Of a stretch of 64,000 nucleotides of DNA, positions 38,389 through 46,124 are shown one piece after another. The notes under the pieces were generated by a model that saw only the letters and a list, made by a program, of their open reading frames with translations, made no database searches and was not told where the DNA came from. The stretch covers positions 62,001 to 126,000 of the forward strand of contig CADECY010000006.1 of assembly GCA_902825945.1 (NCBI GenBank), given 5' to 3'. Source of the stretch: an uncultured Acidobacteriota bacterium (GTDB taxonomy: Bacteria > Acidobacteriota > Terriglobia > Bryobacterales > Bryobacteraceae). The first letter of the stretch is position 1; each line of letters starts with the position of its first letter. The position numbers and the translations under genes were made by a program.

Positions 38389-38992
38389 GCGAATCCAGCG
38401 GTTCGACTCGGCCGAGCGCATGGTCCACTGGATGGCCGCGATCAGCTTCGTCTATTCGGCGCTCACCGGACTCTCGATGTGGTCACACAAGCTGTTCTGG
38501 CTATCGGCGGTCTTCGGCGGCGGGTCGACCGTGCGCGGCATGCATCCGCTCGGTGGCACGCTGTTCGCGTTCGTGCTCGGCGTGATGTTCCTGCGTTGGG
38601 CGAAGTTGATGAAGCTCGACGCGGATGATCGTACTTGGCTCGCGCAGTCGCACAAGTACGCGACACACGATACGGAAGGGCTGCCGGAAACCGGCCGATT
38701 CAACGGCGGGCAGAAGATGATGTTCTGGATGCAGTCGCTGTTCGCGCTGCTGTTGTTCTCGAGCGGTGTCGTGCTGTGGTTTCCGGAATGGATGCCGCGC
38801 GTGCTTCGGTTGCTCGCGGTTCTCGTGCATCCGCTCGCGGCGATCGGATCGATTGGCGGGATCATCGTGCACATTTACATGGGCACCGCGGTGGTTCCCG
38901 GCGCGTTACGCGCAATGATGCGCGGATGGGTGACGGAGCGTTGGGCGGCGTCGCATCATCCGAAGTGGTTTCGCGATGTTCGCAAAGGGTGA
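38378..38992 (+). CDS. fdnI: Formate dehydrogenase cytochrome b556 (gamma) subunit
   Basis: A 204-residue di-haem cytochrome b with four transmembrane helices, which passes electrons to the quinone pool. Haem-ligand histidines fit E. coli FdnI: His17 (RMVHWM), His56 (GMHPLGG), His151 (LVHPLAA) and His165 (IVHIYMG). Third gene of fdnGHI; no accessory fdhE is in the window. Confidence 0.95.
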   Translation: MASKRIQRFDSAERMVHWMAAISFVYSALTGLSMWSHKLFWLSAVFGGGSTVRGMHPLGGTLFAFVLGVMFLRWAKLMKLDADDRTWLAQSHKYATHDTEGLPETGRFNGGQKMMFWMQSLFALLLFSSGVVLWFPEWMPRVLRLLAVLVHPLAAIGSIGGIIVHIYMGTAVVPGALRAMMRGWVTERWAASHHPKWFRDVRKG

Positions 38993-39005
38993 AGAACGCG
39001 CTTGC

Positions 39006-39593
39006 TCAGGCCGTGCCCTCGGACTTTCCCTCGATGGCAGCGCGAATCCACGCGTGAGCCACCCGAACGTCCTTTTCCACGGTCTTCACGCTGATTCCGA
39101 GGACAGACGCGATCTCGGCCATCTCCAAGCCGCCGAAGAACTTCAACTCGACCGCTCGGGCCTTTCGCTCATCCACCGCCGCCAGCTTGTCCAGAGCCTC
39201 GTCCAATGCCAGGAGATCGGCTGAGCGAGGCTGGGTGGTGGCGGGAGCGTCGTCGATCGGAATCAGGGTAGCGCCCGCCCCGCGCTTCTCCGCCAGGCGG
39301 CGGCGCGCGTAGTCAACCAGGATCTGCCGCATGTGTTGCGCGGCCACGGCCACGAAGTGGGACCGGCTTTGCCAGTCCATCCGCTCGTTCTGGCCGATCA
39401 TCCGGACGTAGGCTTCATTGACCAACGCTGTCGGCTGGAGTGTGTGACCCGAGCGTTCGCGGCTCATATACGATGCGGCCAACCGGCGAAGTTCGCGGTC
39501 GACCATCGCCGTGACCTCCGCGAACGCTGCCTGATCTCCCCCGCGCCACAGCCGCAGGAGTTGCGTAACCGAATGGCCCTGCTCCGAACCCAT
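39006..39593 (-). CDS. ECF-family RNA polymerase sigma factor (TIGR02999-like)
   Basis: A 195-residue sigma-70 ECF protein with regions 2 (FAEVTAMVDRELRRLAASYM), a linker and region 4 HTH (ELKFFGGLEMAEIASVLGISVKTVEKDV). The family signature LQPTALVNEAYVRM is clear. The core starts at ATG 39593, as in relatives (VTQLL follows soon after). An in-frame GTG at 39656 has a much better ribosome-binding site (AAGGAGG, 39662-39668, 5-base spacer), so a 21-residue longer form is possible. No anti-sigma gene is next to it; it converges with fdnI. Confidence 0.9.
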   Translation of the reverse strand: MGSEQGHSVTQLLRLWRGGDQAAFAEVTAMVDRELRRLAASYMSRERSGHTLQPTALVNEAYVRMIGQNERMDWQSRSHFVAVAAQHMRQILVDYARRRLAEKRGAGATLIPIDDAPATTQPRSADLLALDEALDKLAAVDERKARAVELKFFGGLEMAEIASVLGISVKTVEKDVRVAHAWIRAAIEGKSEGTA

Positions 39594-39661
39594 GTGGGCT
39601 GAGTATATCACCGGAGCGCGTAGTGATCGGCCCATCGATTTGGCGTTAGCTATCACGCGAG

Positions 39662-39668
39662 CCTCCTT
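39662..39668 (-). promoter_or_regulatory. Strong Shine-Dalgarno AAGGAGG before an alternative GTG start
   Basis: AAGGAGG lies five bases ahead of a GTG (39654-39656) in frame with the ECF sigma gene. The shorter ATG start has no such site, so the true start is undecided. Confidence 0.5.
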
Positions 39669-40213
39669 GAATACCGGCGAAGCCGTCGAGATCCACGACC
39701 GCACGATTGACGAATGGCAATCGGGAATCATGCCGCGGCAAGCGCGACGTGCCTGCGCACAGCCGCGAACTTCGAATACGCGGCAGCGGAGCGTACGCCC
39801 GCGACGGCAATCGTGGCGTCACTTTCCCGTGCACGAGACTGGCCCGGCGCAGATGGCGGCGACTCATGTGAACCACCTGCAAAAGGCCACGGACCCAATG
39901 AGCCTGCAACCGCACCACGTCGTCAGCGACATCGTGGGACAAACCGGCCTGGCCATTGCGACGCCATCCTAACCGTGCGGATGCCGGCGATCTGGACAAC
40001 GATATCAGCGGAGTCAAGGTGCTTTTCGGTTGCCACTTCCGTGTCGTACGTCCGCCGGTTCGAACAGGGAGCGCCCGGAACCGGTGCAAGAACCGCCGGA
40101 GCGAGGCGCTGCCGCCGACTGGTGCGAATTTTCTTGATCGCTTTTCCCAAGCGTTGTCACCTTACCTCAGTGAGGCCGGACGAACCGGCTCAAAACAATA
40201 GGAGAACTCGACA
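39669..40213. other. Gene-less interval
   Basis: About 545 bases upstream of the sigma factor and the secreted hydrolase (divergent). Open frames on both strands are Arg/Ser-rich and match nothing I recognise. It should hold both promoters. Confidence 0.45.
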
Positions 40214-41431
40214 ATGTTCGGAGAAAAGATTCGGAGAACCATCGCCTTCGCGGGTCTGGCGCTGCTGGCAGCGCTGCCCGCAGCCGCCGCACCCTACAGG
40301 GTCATCCGCGAGAACACTCAAAACATCAGTGTTCTGATCGGCGACCTTGCCCACACCAAGACCGTCGTTCAAGACGGATCCAAAGCCATCAATCGCTTCA
40401 CGATGCACCGGCTGCGCCGGACCGGACTCCCCAGCCGCGGCGCCATCCTGCTGATGCCCGCGCTCGGCAACAATTTCAACGGTTACCTCACCAGTGAGGA
40501 CGGCGACCCCGGCAAGTCTTTCGCCGCCTACTTCGCGCGAATCGGCTACGATGTCTGGGGCTATTCGCCGCGCGAAACCGGAATCGCCACCGGTCAATGC
40601 AGTGGGGCGCTCGATTGCTCGGAGGCCTTGAACTGGAGCCTGCAGACCGTGGTCGACGACGCCGCCTACATTCGTGGCCAGATTCGCGCCGTCTACGGCC
40701 CGAGAGATCCCGTGATCGGCGGACTGTCCATGGGCGCCGCTTCGGCTCTCGCAGTCGTGAACGCACGTCCGAACGACTATGCCGGTGTGCTCGCCTGGGA
40801 CGGGTCGGTTCGCACCGCCAACCCGGTGTTCCAGGCCAACGCGCAAACCTTCTGCGCCCAATTCAATGGGCTGGTTGCAGCGGGCTCGGCGGTGGACGAT
40901 CAATCGCTTCCGTTCGTGAAACTCGTGGCGCAGTTGGCGCAGACCGCGCCGAACGACCCGTTCGTGATTCCGGTGCCCAGTATCCCGCCAGGGCTTACCA
41001 ACAAGCAAGTGCTGGTGCTCCTGCTCGCCACGCCGAATCCCATCGCGCCTTCGCCACGGCCCGGCTTCTTCTCCGCCGCCGGCGACGTACTTTCCGGGCA
41101 GTTCTTCTTCTCGGATACCGCGCGGCTGACGGCCAACATCGCGTCGTTCAATGACGTCACCGCCAACCGCACCACGCGGGACCTCTACTGCAGCCTGTCG
41201 GGCGCCGAGGCGGCCTACAACAGCAACCTGGCCAACTTCACCAAACCGATGCTGATCATCAAAGCCGGCCAGGGCTTCGGCCAGATCATGGACGAGCTAC
41301 AAGGCTTCACCGGCGGACCTTCGATCCTGCAGCAGATGAACAACTTCGGCCACATCGATCACTTCGGGACGCCGAATCATCATGCGCTCCTCGAGATTCC
41401 GATCTCGGTCTGGCTGTCAGGGGTGCTCTGA
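40214..41431 (+). CDS. Secreted alpha/beta hydrolase
   Basis: A 405-residue exported hydrolase: signal peptide (FAGLALLAALPAAAA, about residues 11-25), alpha/beta hydrolase fold with oxyanion strand ILLMPALGNNFNGY, nucleophile elbow GGLSMGAAS (Ser about 177), and a candidate catalytic His in FGHIDHFG near the C-terminus. Ribosome-binding site AGGAGA at about 40200-40205 supports the ATG at 40214. Family close to esterases or lipases; substrate unknown. Confidence 0.83.
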   Translation: MFGEKIRRTIAFAGLALLAALPAAAAPYRVIRENTQNISVLIGDLAHTKTVVQDGSKAINRFTMHRLRRTGLPSRGAILLMPALGNNFNGYLTSEDGDPGKSFAAYFARIGYDVWGYSPRETGIATGQCSGALDCSEALNWSLQTVVDDAAYIRGQIRAVYGPRDPVIGGLSMGAASALAVVNARPNDYAGVLAWDGSVRTANPVFQANAQTFCAQFNGLVAAGSAVDDQSLPFVKLVAQLAQTAPNDPFVIPVPSIPPGLTNKQVLVLLLATPNPIAPSPRPGFFSAAGDVLSGQFFFSDTARLTANIASFNDVTANRTTRDLYCSLSGAEAAYNSNLANFTKPMLIIKAGQGFGQIMDELQGFTGGPSILQQMNNFGHIDHFGTPNHHALLEIPISVWLSGVL

Positions 41432-41525
41432 AATGAATCCCGTTCTCTCGAGCGAGCGCGGAGCGGCACGGGAGGTGGGAACTTCGGTTCCCTCCTCCCC
41501 GAACCGGCATATTGGCGCGATGGGT

Positions 41526-41531
41526 TATAAT
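41526..41531 (+). promoter_or_regulatory. -10-like TATAAT before the ECF sigma/kinase pair
   Basis: A perfect TATAAT lies 12 bases before the ATG at 41544 and supports that start over an in-frame ATG at 41520. No clear -35 was seen. Confidence 0.45.
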
Positions 41532-41543
41532 CCGGCAGAAGTC

Positions 41544-42107
41544 ATGGAACTCGATGTCACGCAGCTTCTGACCGAGTGGAAGCAGGGCAGCAATGACGCG
41601 CGCGACCGGCTCATTCCGATTCTTTACGATGACCTCCGCCGGGTGGCGGACCGCTATCTTCGCGGCGAGAGCGGCGCCGCCACGTTGCAGCCGACTGCGC
41701 TCGTCCACGAAGCCTACGTGCGTCTGGTGCAACAGAAACTGCCGGACTTTCGCAGCCGCGCCCACTTCCTCGGCGTCGCGGCTCATGTGATGCGCCAACT
41801 GTTGGTGGAAAACGCGCGGCATCACAAACGCCAGAAGCGGGGCGGCGGCGCGGCGAAGCTGTCCCTCGATGAAGCTCTCAGCTTTGCGCCGCAAGCGAGT
41901 TCGATCGTGGTGGATCTCGATGACGCTCTTCGGGCACTGGCGGGCGTCGACGAGCGGAAGAGCAGGATCATAGAACTGCGGTTCTTCGGTGGACTCACCG
42001 TCGAGGAGACCGCCGATGTCATGGAGCTTTCCACGGCAACCGTGGGGAGAGAGCAAAGGATGGCGGAAGCTTGGCTTTACCGGAAAATGCAGGGCAAGGC
42101 GAACTGA
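41544..42107 (+). CDS. ECF-family RNA polymerase sigma factor (TIGR02999-like)
   Basis: A 187-residue ECF sigma factor with MELDVTQLLTEW start typical of the family, region 2 (LYDDLRRVADRYLRGE), LQPTALVHEAYVRLVQ, and region 4 HTH (ELRFFGGLTVEETADVMELSTATVGRE). The 3' end overlaps the downstream Ser/Thr kinase gene by 37 bases, so the two are co-expressed; in Acidobacteria and Planctomycetes such sigma factors are often controlled by the adjacent kinase. Start ATG 41544 is chosen on family length and the TATAAT just upstream. Confidence 0.92.
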   Translation: MELDVTQLLTEWKQGSNDARDRLIPILYDDLRRVADRYLRGESGAATLQPTALVHEAYVRLVQQKLPDFRSRAHFLGVAAHVMRQLLVENARHHKRQKRGGGAAKLSLDEALSFAPQASSIVVDLDDALRALAGVDERKSRIIELRFFGGLTVEETADVMELSTATVGREQRMAEAWLYRKMQGKAN

Positions 42108-44893
42108 GTCCGGCGCAGTGGAAGCGGGCAGGTGAGCTCTTCCACGCCGCGCTCGATCTTCCCGATGACGAGCGCGAGGCGTGGGCGCGCGACAACGCAG
42201 CCGGCGATCCGGACGTACTGGCGGAAGTCCTGTCACTGCTCGAAAGTGACCGGGCCGCGGGCGCCGGATTCTTCGCCCAGCAGGTGGAACCAGCGGTGGC
42301 ATCGCTGGCACGCGCCACGCCGCTCCCAACCGGACACCCTTCGCGCGTGGGCGTCTACCGGTTGGTTCGGGAACTCGGACAGGGCGGCATGGGGACGGTC
42401 TATCTGGCTGAGCGCGATGACGATGAGTACAAGACGCAGGTGGCGATCAAGCTCGTCCGGCGGGGGTTCGATACCGATCTCGTGCTCAATCGGTTCTATC
42501 GTGAGCGCCAGACACTCGCCCGGCTGAAGCATCCCAACATCGCGCGGCTCCTCGATGGCGGAACCACGGAAGGCGGCCTGCCTTACATCGTGATGGAGTA
42601 CGTGGATGGATCGCGTATCACCGATTACTGCCGCGAGCAGGCCGCCACCATCCAGAAGCGCCTCGCCCTATTCCTTGACGTTTGCAAGGCCGTTGACCAC
42701 GCCCACCGCCAATTCGTCGTGCATCGCGATCTGAAGCCAGGCAATATCATGGTCGACAAGGCAGGCGAGGTGAAGCTGCTCGACTTCGGCATCTGCAAGC
42801 TCCTTCACGCTACCCCGCAGTCCGGTGACGAAACGCTGGAAGGTTCCGCCGCCCTCTCGCCGGATTATGCCAGCCCGGAGCAGATCAACGGCGACCCCAT
42901 CACGGTTGCCTCCGACGTCTACTCCCTCGGCGCCGTGCTGTATGAGTTGCTCACCGGCGCCAAGCCGCACCGGATCGAGAACTACTCGATCCAGGGAATC
43001 GAGCAGGGAGTCCGCGAGAACCCGGTCATGAAGCCGAGCGAGGCATGTGCCGATCGCGCGGTTGCGCGGCAGTTGCAAGGCGACCTCGACACGATTCTGC
43101 TCTTTGCGCTTCAGAAAGACCCGGGACGCCGGTATCCGTCGATCGAGCAGTTCGCCGAAGACGTCCGCCGCTATCTTGCGCATCAGCCGGTGAGGGCCCG
43201 GCCCGATACGCTCGGTTATCGGACCTGCAAGTTGCTGCGGCGCCGCGGTGGAACAATCGCCGCCGCCGCCGCGGCGTTCGCCGCGTTGTCGGTTGCGACG
43301 TTCGTTTCGGTTCGCTCGGCGCGGGTGGCGAACGACAGTCTCGGGCAGGTGCGGCGATTGTCGAACACGTTCGTGTTCGATGTCTACGATGCCGTCAATG
43401 ATCTTCCGGGCTCCACCAAGGCGCGCGAACTGATCGTGCGTACGGGGCTCGAATATCTGGACAACCTCTCGAGGAACGCCGCCGGGAATCTGGAGTTGCA
43501 GAGGGAACTGGCCTCCGCCTACCGGCGCATCGGTGATGTCCGGGGGAACGTCAGGGGCTCCCATCTGGGCAACCCAGCGGAGGCGTTGTCCGCATACGGG
43601 AAGGCGCTCACCCTGCTCTCGGCGGTCCTGACGGCCGGCCCATCCAACCGCGAAGCAGCGGTGGAAGAAGTCGTGGTCCACCGGCGAATCGGCGGCGTCC
43701 ACATCTATGGCGAGAACCGGGCGCAAGCCTTGGCGAGCTACGGCGAAGCGATGAAGCGGGCGGTGGCGCTGCTGCAACGCTTTCCCGGAGACGTGGCAGC
43801 GCAACACCAGTTGGCATCGATTCATCTCGGGTTGGCGGAAGTGCATCGCACCAACGGCGATCACGGCCGGTCGCGAGAACACGCGCGGAAGGCGCGCAAT
43901 CTGGTCGAGCCACTGGAGCGAGATCATCCGGAAGACGCTGAGTTGGCCCAGACGGCTGCCGAGGTCTACACGGCAATGGGTCAGGCGGACGCGAGAGAGA
44001 TGAATCTGACAGCCGCCCTCGAGAGTTATGAGTCCGCGGCGGCGCGGTTGGAGCGTCTGACGCGGTCCCGCCCCGCGAATGTCTCGCTGCAACGCCTCCT
44101 CATGTTCGCCTACTCACACGTCGGCGATGTCTCCGGATACCCGAACATGCCGAACCTCGGTGAAACCGCCAAGGCGTTGGAGGCCTACACGAAGATGACC
44201 GCGGTCGCGCGGCGCCTGCATGAGGCCGATCCGGCCGATGTCCGGGCCAAGAGCGACTACGGGATCGCGCTCGCCCGGGTCGCGATGTTGGTCCCGGAGC
44301 GCGAGCCACGGCGCCGGGCCGGTCTCCTCCAGCAGTCGATCGGCTTGTTGGCGGACTCGGTGCGCGCGAGCCCCGGCAACCTCAATCATCACTCGCATTT
44401 GGGAACTGCGCACTACTTGCTCGGCCAGACGCAGCGGGCGCTCGGACAGGATGCCGCCGCGCTTGACTCGTACCTCGCCGGACTCGAATCGACGGAGAAG
44501 GTGCTGCAGCCCGGATCGGCGTACAATGTCGCGCTGTGGGTCTTCCTGTGTAACGGCGCGAGCCAATTGCTGGCCCGGAACGGAGACCGGGACCGGAGCC
44601 TCGCGTGGGCGCGGCGGGCGCTCGAGGTGGCCAGCCCTGACCACGCCACGGGCAAGGACCGCCCCACCCCGACGCAACGCATGCTGTGGGCTCGCGCGCA
44701 TGGCGGAATGGGAGCCGTCCGCGCGATTCTAGCGAGCGGCCCCGCCGGGATTGCCGGCGACCGCGAGGCGGCGCGCGCATCGCTCGACGAAAGCCTGCGC
44801 TGGTTCGCCGAGATCGAGCGCAACCGCAAGCTTTCGGCTAGCTTGTTGAGGGAACTCGCGGAGGTTCGGAAGAATCGGGACACCTTGCGGTGA
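42071..44893 (+). CDS. Membrane Ser/Thr protein kinase with TPR-type C-terminal domain
   Basis: A 940-residue Hanks-type kinase: Gly-rich loop GQGGMGTVYLAE (103-114), Lys127 in VAIKLVRR, catalytic HRDLKPGN (Asp220) and DFG (Asp238), activation segment SALSPDYASPEQ-like. A transmembrane helix follows near residue 410 (TIAAAAAAFAALSVATFVSV), and the extracytoplasmic C-terminus (about 430-940) is made of TPR-like helical repeats (LASAYRRIGDVRG; ALAAYGEAMKRAV-type). The start is TTG at 42071 inside the sigma gene, the first open codon giving the family N-terminal helix AQWKRAGELFHAALDL. Probably regulates the overlapping sigma factor. Confidence 0.9.
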   Translation: MALPENAGQGELSPAQWKRAGELFHAALDLPDDEREAWARDNAAGDPDVLAEVLSLLESDRAAGAGFFAQQVEPAVASLARATPLPTGHPSRVGVYRLVRELGQGGMGTVYLAERDDDEYKTQVAIKLVRRGFDTDLVLNRFYRERQTLARLKHPNIARLLDGGTTEGGLPYIVMEYVDGSRITDYCREQAATIQKRLALFLDVCKAVDHAHRQFVVHRDLKPGNIMVDKAGEVKLLDFGICKLLHATPQSGDETLEGSAALSPDYASPEQINGDPITVASDVYSLGAVLYELLTGAKPHRIENYSIQGIEQGVRENPVMKPSEACADRAVARQLQGDLDTILLFALQKDPGRRYPSIEQFAEDVRRYLAHQPVRARPDTLGYRTCKLLRRRGGTIAAAAAAFAALSVATFVSVRSARVANDSLGQVRRLSNTFVFDVYDAVNDLPGSTKARELIVRTGLEYLDNLSRNAAGNLELQRELASAYRRIGDVRGNVRGSHLGNPAEALSAYGKALTLLSAVLTAGPSNREAAVEEVVVHRRIGGVHIYGENRAQALASYGEAMKRAVALLQRFPGDVAAQHQLASIHLGLAEVHRTNGDHGRSREHARKARNLVEPLERDHPEDAELAQTAAEVYTAMGQADAREMNLTAALESYESAAARLERLTRSRPANVSLQRLLMFAYSHVGDVSGYPNMPNLGETAKALEAYTKMTAVARRLHEADPADVRAKSDYGIALARVAMLVPEREPRRRAGLLQQSIGLLADSVRASPGNLNHHSHLGTAHYLLGQTQRALGQDAAALDSYLAGLESTEKVLQPGSAYNVALWVFLCNGASQLLARNGDRDRSLAWARRALEVASPDHATGKDRPTPTQRMLWARAHGGMGAVRAILASGPAGIAGDREAARASLDESLRWFAEIERNRKLSASLLRELAEVRKNRDTLR

Positions 44894-44943
44894 ACTCCGG
44901 CGCTGAATTCGCGTTCACCGCACAAATTCACCAGCCGGACTGA

Positions 44944-44949
44944 TAGGCT
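44944..44949 (+). promoter_or_regulatory. -10-like TAGGCT before the phosphoesterase pair
   Basis: TAGGCT ends eight bases before the ATG at 44958, giving a nearly leaderless transcript for the two-gene phosphoesterase operon. Weak match; no -35 found. Confidence 0.3.
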
Positions 44950-44957
44950 GGACTCGA

Positions 44958-46124
44958 ATGGACCGCAGGCACTTCCTTCTCGGGGCTCTCGGCGCACCCA
45001 TTGCCACGAGGGCAAGAGCGGCACCGCGCCGCAAAGTGGTGATCGCGCTGTTCGACGGCTTCGGCCCGGAGTATTTCGAAAAGAGCGACATGCCAGCGCT
45101 GCGCAGGATCGCGGCGAACGGAGGCTTCAAGGTGGTCAAAGGGATGCTGCCCTCGGTCACCAACGTGAACAACGCGTCGCTCGCCACGGCGAGTTTTCCG
45201 GACGAGCACGGCATCACCACGAACTTCTTCTACGATCCGGCCAAGGGCACGGCGGAGGAGATGAAGTCACCGCGATTCCTGATGAAGCCGACGATTCTCG
45301 AAAAGGCGAGCCGCGCGGGCTGGAAGACGGCGATCGTCTCGAGCAAGGACAAGATCCGCTCGCTTTGTTCGGGCGGCGCGGCGATTGTCGCGTCGGCGGA
45401 AAGGCCCGAGCCGCGTTTCCTCGAGATCGCCGGGAAGCAGGAGAGCATGTATTCGGCGGCGGTCAACCACTGGTCGCTGCGAGTGGCGCGGCACCTGCTG
45501 AAGCACGAAGGCGTGGACCTGCTCTATCTTTCGACCACCGACTACATGATGCACACCTACGCGCCCGGGGAATCGCAATCGCTCGAGCATCTCCACCTGA
45601 TCGACAAGATGCTCGGCGAGATCTTCGACGATCATCCGAATCTCGAGTTCTACCTCACGGCCGACCACGGCATGAACGCCAAGACACGCGCTCTCGATCC
45701 GGTCCGGTTGTTGCGGGCCGCGGGGATCGAGGCGGCATCGGCGCCGCTCATCTCCGACACGCACAAGGTGCATCACCAGGATCTCGGCGGAAGCTACTAC
45801 ATCTACCTTCGCAATCCGGCGGAAGCTGCGAAGGCGCTCCGCGCGCTGAAGGCGGCTCCAGAGACCGGCCAGGCTTTCACGCGCGGCGAGGCGGCGCGCA
45901 AGTTCCGGCTCATGGCATCTCGCATCGGCGACATCTTCGCGCTGGCGAAGCAGGACGCCGTATATGGAGAACTCGACGCCGTTCGAAAAGCCGTGAAGGT
46001 CCGCACCCACGGATCGCTGTTCGAAGCCTCGGTTCCGATCTTCATCCACGGCCGCGAGGTGGACCTCTCGCGATACCATTACAATCTCGATTTGACCCGG
46101 CATTTAGATCTGGAGAAAGCATGA
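44958..46124 (+). CDS. Alkaline-phosphatase-superfamily phosphodiesterase, phosphonoacetate hydrolase-like
   Basis: A 388-residue exported enzyme with a twin-arginine-like start (MDRRHFLLGALGAP). The metal-binding core has IALFDGFGPEYF (first Asp about residue 34), the nucleophile segment SVTNVNNASLAT with HGITTNFFYD, which strongly resembles phosphonoacetate hydrolase (PhnA), and later metal motifs TTDYMMH and TADHGMN. PhnA releases phosphate and acetate from phosphonoacetate. Specific activity is inferred; it could be another nucleotide pyrophosphatase-type enzyme. The stop overlaps (ATGA) the next gene. Confidence 0.82.
   Translation: MDRRHFLLGALGAPIATRARAAPRRKVVIALFDGFGPEYFEKSDMPALRRIAANGGFKVVKGMLPSVTNVNNASLATASFPDEHGITTNFFYDPAKGTAEEMKSPRFLMKPTILEKASRAGWKTAIVSSKDKIRSLCSGGAAIVASAERPEPRFLEIAGKQESMYSAAVNHWSLRVARHLLKHEGVDLLYLSTTDYMMHTYAPGESQSLEHLHLIDKMLGEIFDDHPNLEFYLTADHGMNAKTRALDPVRLLRAAGIEAASAPLISDTHKVHHQDLGGSYYIYLRNPAEAAKALRALKAAPETGQAFTRGEAARKFRLMASRIGDIFALAKQDAVYGELDAVRKAVKVRTHGSLFEASVPIFIHGREVDLSRYHYNLDLTRHLDLEKA

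Noticed and set aside
39714..40337. 207-codon forward frame before the secreted hydrolase
   Set aside because: Composition is Arg/Ser/Pro-rich, no family resemblance, and it runs into the hydrolase signal-peptide region in another frame.
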